Part shown: piece by piece, positions 62,826 through 64,000 of the stretch
Position numbering within the stretch: the stretch's first letter is position 1
Layout of the letters: each line of letters opens with the position of its first letter
NCBI GenBank assembly: GCA_037783545.1
Contig: JBBELK010000487.1
Span: 62,001-126,000, forward strand
Length of the DNA stretch: 64,000 nt
Origin: Henricia sp. BOLD:AAB3569
Taxonomy: Eukaryota; Echinodermata; Asteroidea; Spinulosida; Echinasteridae
Direction: 5' to 3'
Made by a program: the position numbers and the translations under genes
The notes under the pieces: model-generated
Database searches by the model: none
What the model was told of the DNA's origin: nothing
What the model saw: only the letters and a program-made list of their open reading frames with translations

Positions 62826-63052
62826 TGCTATTTTGGCACGCTGACTCTGTCTTCTGTCTTCTAAAGTCGATCCGAGATGACCGCCGTCTCCAGAAGGGCT
62901 TACTTCATGTATCCATGTTATGAACAATGTTATAGCAGGCCTTTGTGTTTGTGCAGTCAAGTTTGTCTCACAGGACAGTCTTCTTCAGCTAGCTCATGAC
63001 AGACGATTGCAACTTTCAGCGCTGAGAGGTTGTCCAAAAGTGTGGCTTATGT

Positions 63053-63125
63053 GCCTCGTTGGCGCAGTCGGCAGCGCGTCAGTCTCATAATCTGAAGGTC
63101 GTGAGTTCGAGCCTCACACGGGGCA
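63053..63125 (+). tRNA. tRNA-Met(CAT), unit 111
   Basis: As unit 1. Confidence 0.96.
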
Positions 63126-63268
63126 GTCTCTGTCGTTTTGTAATGCTTCCCTTTTATATTATTGTTGTCTGCGTGAGGCTCAGGGTTTGGTAATGTCCTC
63201 ATTTTAAACTGGAATGGCTCGTTTGGTTCCAACCATGCTGCTTGCGACCTGAAAGACAGCTTCACGTG

Positions 63269-63341
63269 GACCACGTGGCCTAATGGATAAGGCGTCCGAC
63301 TTCGGATCGGAAGATTGAGGGTTCGAATCCCTTCGTGGTTG
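63269..63341 (+). tRNA. tRNA-Arg(TCG), unit 111
   Basis: As unit 1. Confidence 0.96.
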
Positions 63342-63568
63342 TGCTATTTTGGCACGCTGACTCTGTCTTCTGTCTTCTAAAGTCGATCCGAGATGACCGC
63401 CGTCTCCAGAAGGGCTTACTTCATGTATCCATGTTATGAACAATGTTATAGCAGGCCTTTGTGTTTGTGCAGTCAAGTTTGTCTCACAGGACAGTCTTCT
63501 TCAGCTAGCTCATGACAGACGATTGCAACTTTCAGCGCTGAGAGGTTGTCCAAAAGTGTGGCTTATGT

Positions 63569-63641
63569 GCCTCGTTGGCGCAGTCGGCAGCGCGTCAGTC
63601 TCATAATCTGAAGGTCGTGAGTTCGAGCCTCACACGGGGCA
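63569..63641 (+). tRNA. tRNA-Met(CAT), unit 112
   Basis: As unit 1. Confidence 0.96.
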
Positions 63642-63784
63642 GTCTCTGTCGTTTTGTAATGCTTCCCTTTTATATTATTGTTGTCTGCGTGAGGCTCAGG
63701 GTTTGGTAATGTCCTCATTTTAAACTGGAATGGCTCGTTTGGTTCCAACCATGCTGCTTGCGACCTGAAAGACAGCTTCACGTG

Positions 63785-63857
63785 GACCACGTGGCCTAAT
63801 GGATAAGGCGTCCGACTTCGGATCGGAAGATTGAGGGTTGGAATCCCTTCGTGGTTG
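63785..63857 (+). tRNA. tRNA-Arg(TCG), C56G variant, unit 112
   Basis: C56G at 63840. Last gene in the window. Confidence 0.7.
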
Positions 63858-64000
63858 TGCTATTTTGGCACGCTGACTCTGTCTTCTGTCTTCTAAAGTC
63901 GATCCGAGATGACCGCCGTCTCCAGAAGGGCTTACTTCATGTATCCATGTTATGAACAATGTTATAGCAGGCCTTTGTGTTTGTGCAGTCAAGTTTGTCT

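Larger units (their letters stand above)
35544..64000 (+). repeat. tRNA-Met/tRNA-Arg tandem array, block 4 (end of unit 57 to unit 112)
   Basis: Fifty-five units with no length change at all, still in phase at the window edge, so the array continues. Fifteen of the 55 tRNA-Arg genes carry C56G, a higher share than in the first three blocks (7 of 57). Confidence 0.98.

Noticed and set aside
1-64000. CRISPR-like array (regular long repeats)
   Set aside because: The 516-bp period, two tRNA genes per unit, absence of short repeats with variable spacers and the eukaryotic elements rule it out.
1-64000. Initiator tRNA-Met instead of elongator
   Set aside because: The T loop is TTCGAGC rather than the AUCG type of eukaryotic initiators, and the body matches the elongator family.

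Overview
This is eukaryotic, almost certainly animal, nuclear DNA. It is dominated by one tandem array of RNA polymerase III genes. The 516-bp unit carries, on the + strand, an intronless elongator tRNA-Met (anticodon CAT) and, 143 bp downstream, an intronless tRNA-Arg (anticodon TCG). Each has internal A and B boxes and its own T4 terminator. I count 112 units: 111 uninterrupted tRNA-Met genes, one tRNA-Met split by a transposon, and 112 tRNA-Arg genes. The array runs off both ends of the window, so 112 is a minimum. No protein-coding host gene is visible. The many short minus-strand reading frames are reverse complements of the tRNA genes and spacers. The eukaryotic assignment rests on tRNAs of animal type without encoded CCA, Pol III signals, a DIRS/Ngaro-like retroelement with a TATA box, a CACTA-type miniature transposon and a large AT-rich terminal-inverted-repeat element. 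The species cannot be read from the window.

Layout: 1-9385, units 1-18 and the first 21 nt of the unit-19 tRNA-Met. 9386-13481, a 4,096-bp AT-rich element with CCCAGCAAACACA inverted ends, inserted in the D arm of that tRNA-Met. It holds two families of internal tandem repeats (about 232/149 bp and 182 bp), a palindrome cluster and a SINE-like fragment. 13482-22603, rest of unit 19 to unit 36. 22604-24623, two tandem elements with the same ends (757 and 1,259 bp), bounded and joined by ACTT, one with a broken gag-like frame on the minus strand. 24624-35451, units 37-57. 35452-35543, a 92-bp CACTA-like element with AGA target duplication. 35544-64000, units 58-112.

The units are almost identical, spacers included, which points to recent amplification or strong homogenisation. 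Against that background two patterns stand out. First, one variant is shared: 22 of 112 tRNA-Arg genes carry C56G in the T loop, which is also the key base of the B-box promoter; 15 of these lie in the last 55 units. Second, the other substitutions are private to single units and fall mostly inside the tRNA genes rather than in the longer spacers, the reverse of what purifying selection would give. They include an anticodon change (CAT to CAC, unit 33), loss of A14, a 1-nt deletion in the anticodon stem and paired lesions in unit 85. The array therefore looks like a mixture of working and decaying tRNA genes.

Numbering: tRNA positions follow standard tRNA numbering. 'As unit 1' means that I saw no difference by eye from the unit-1 gene.
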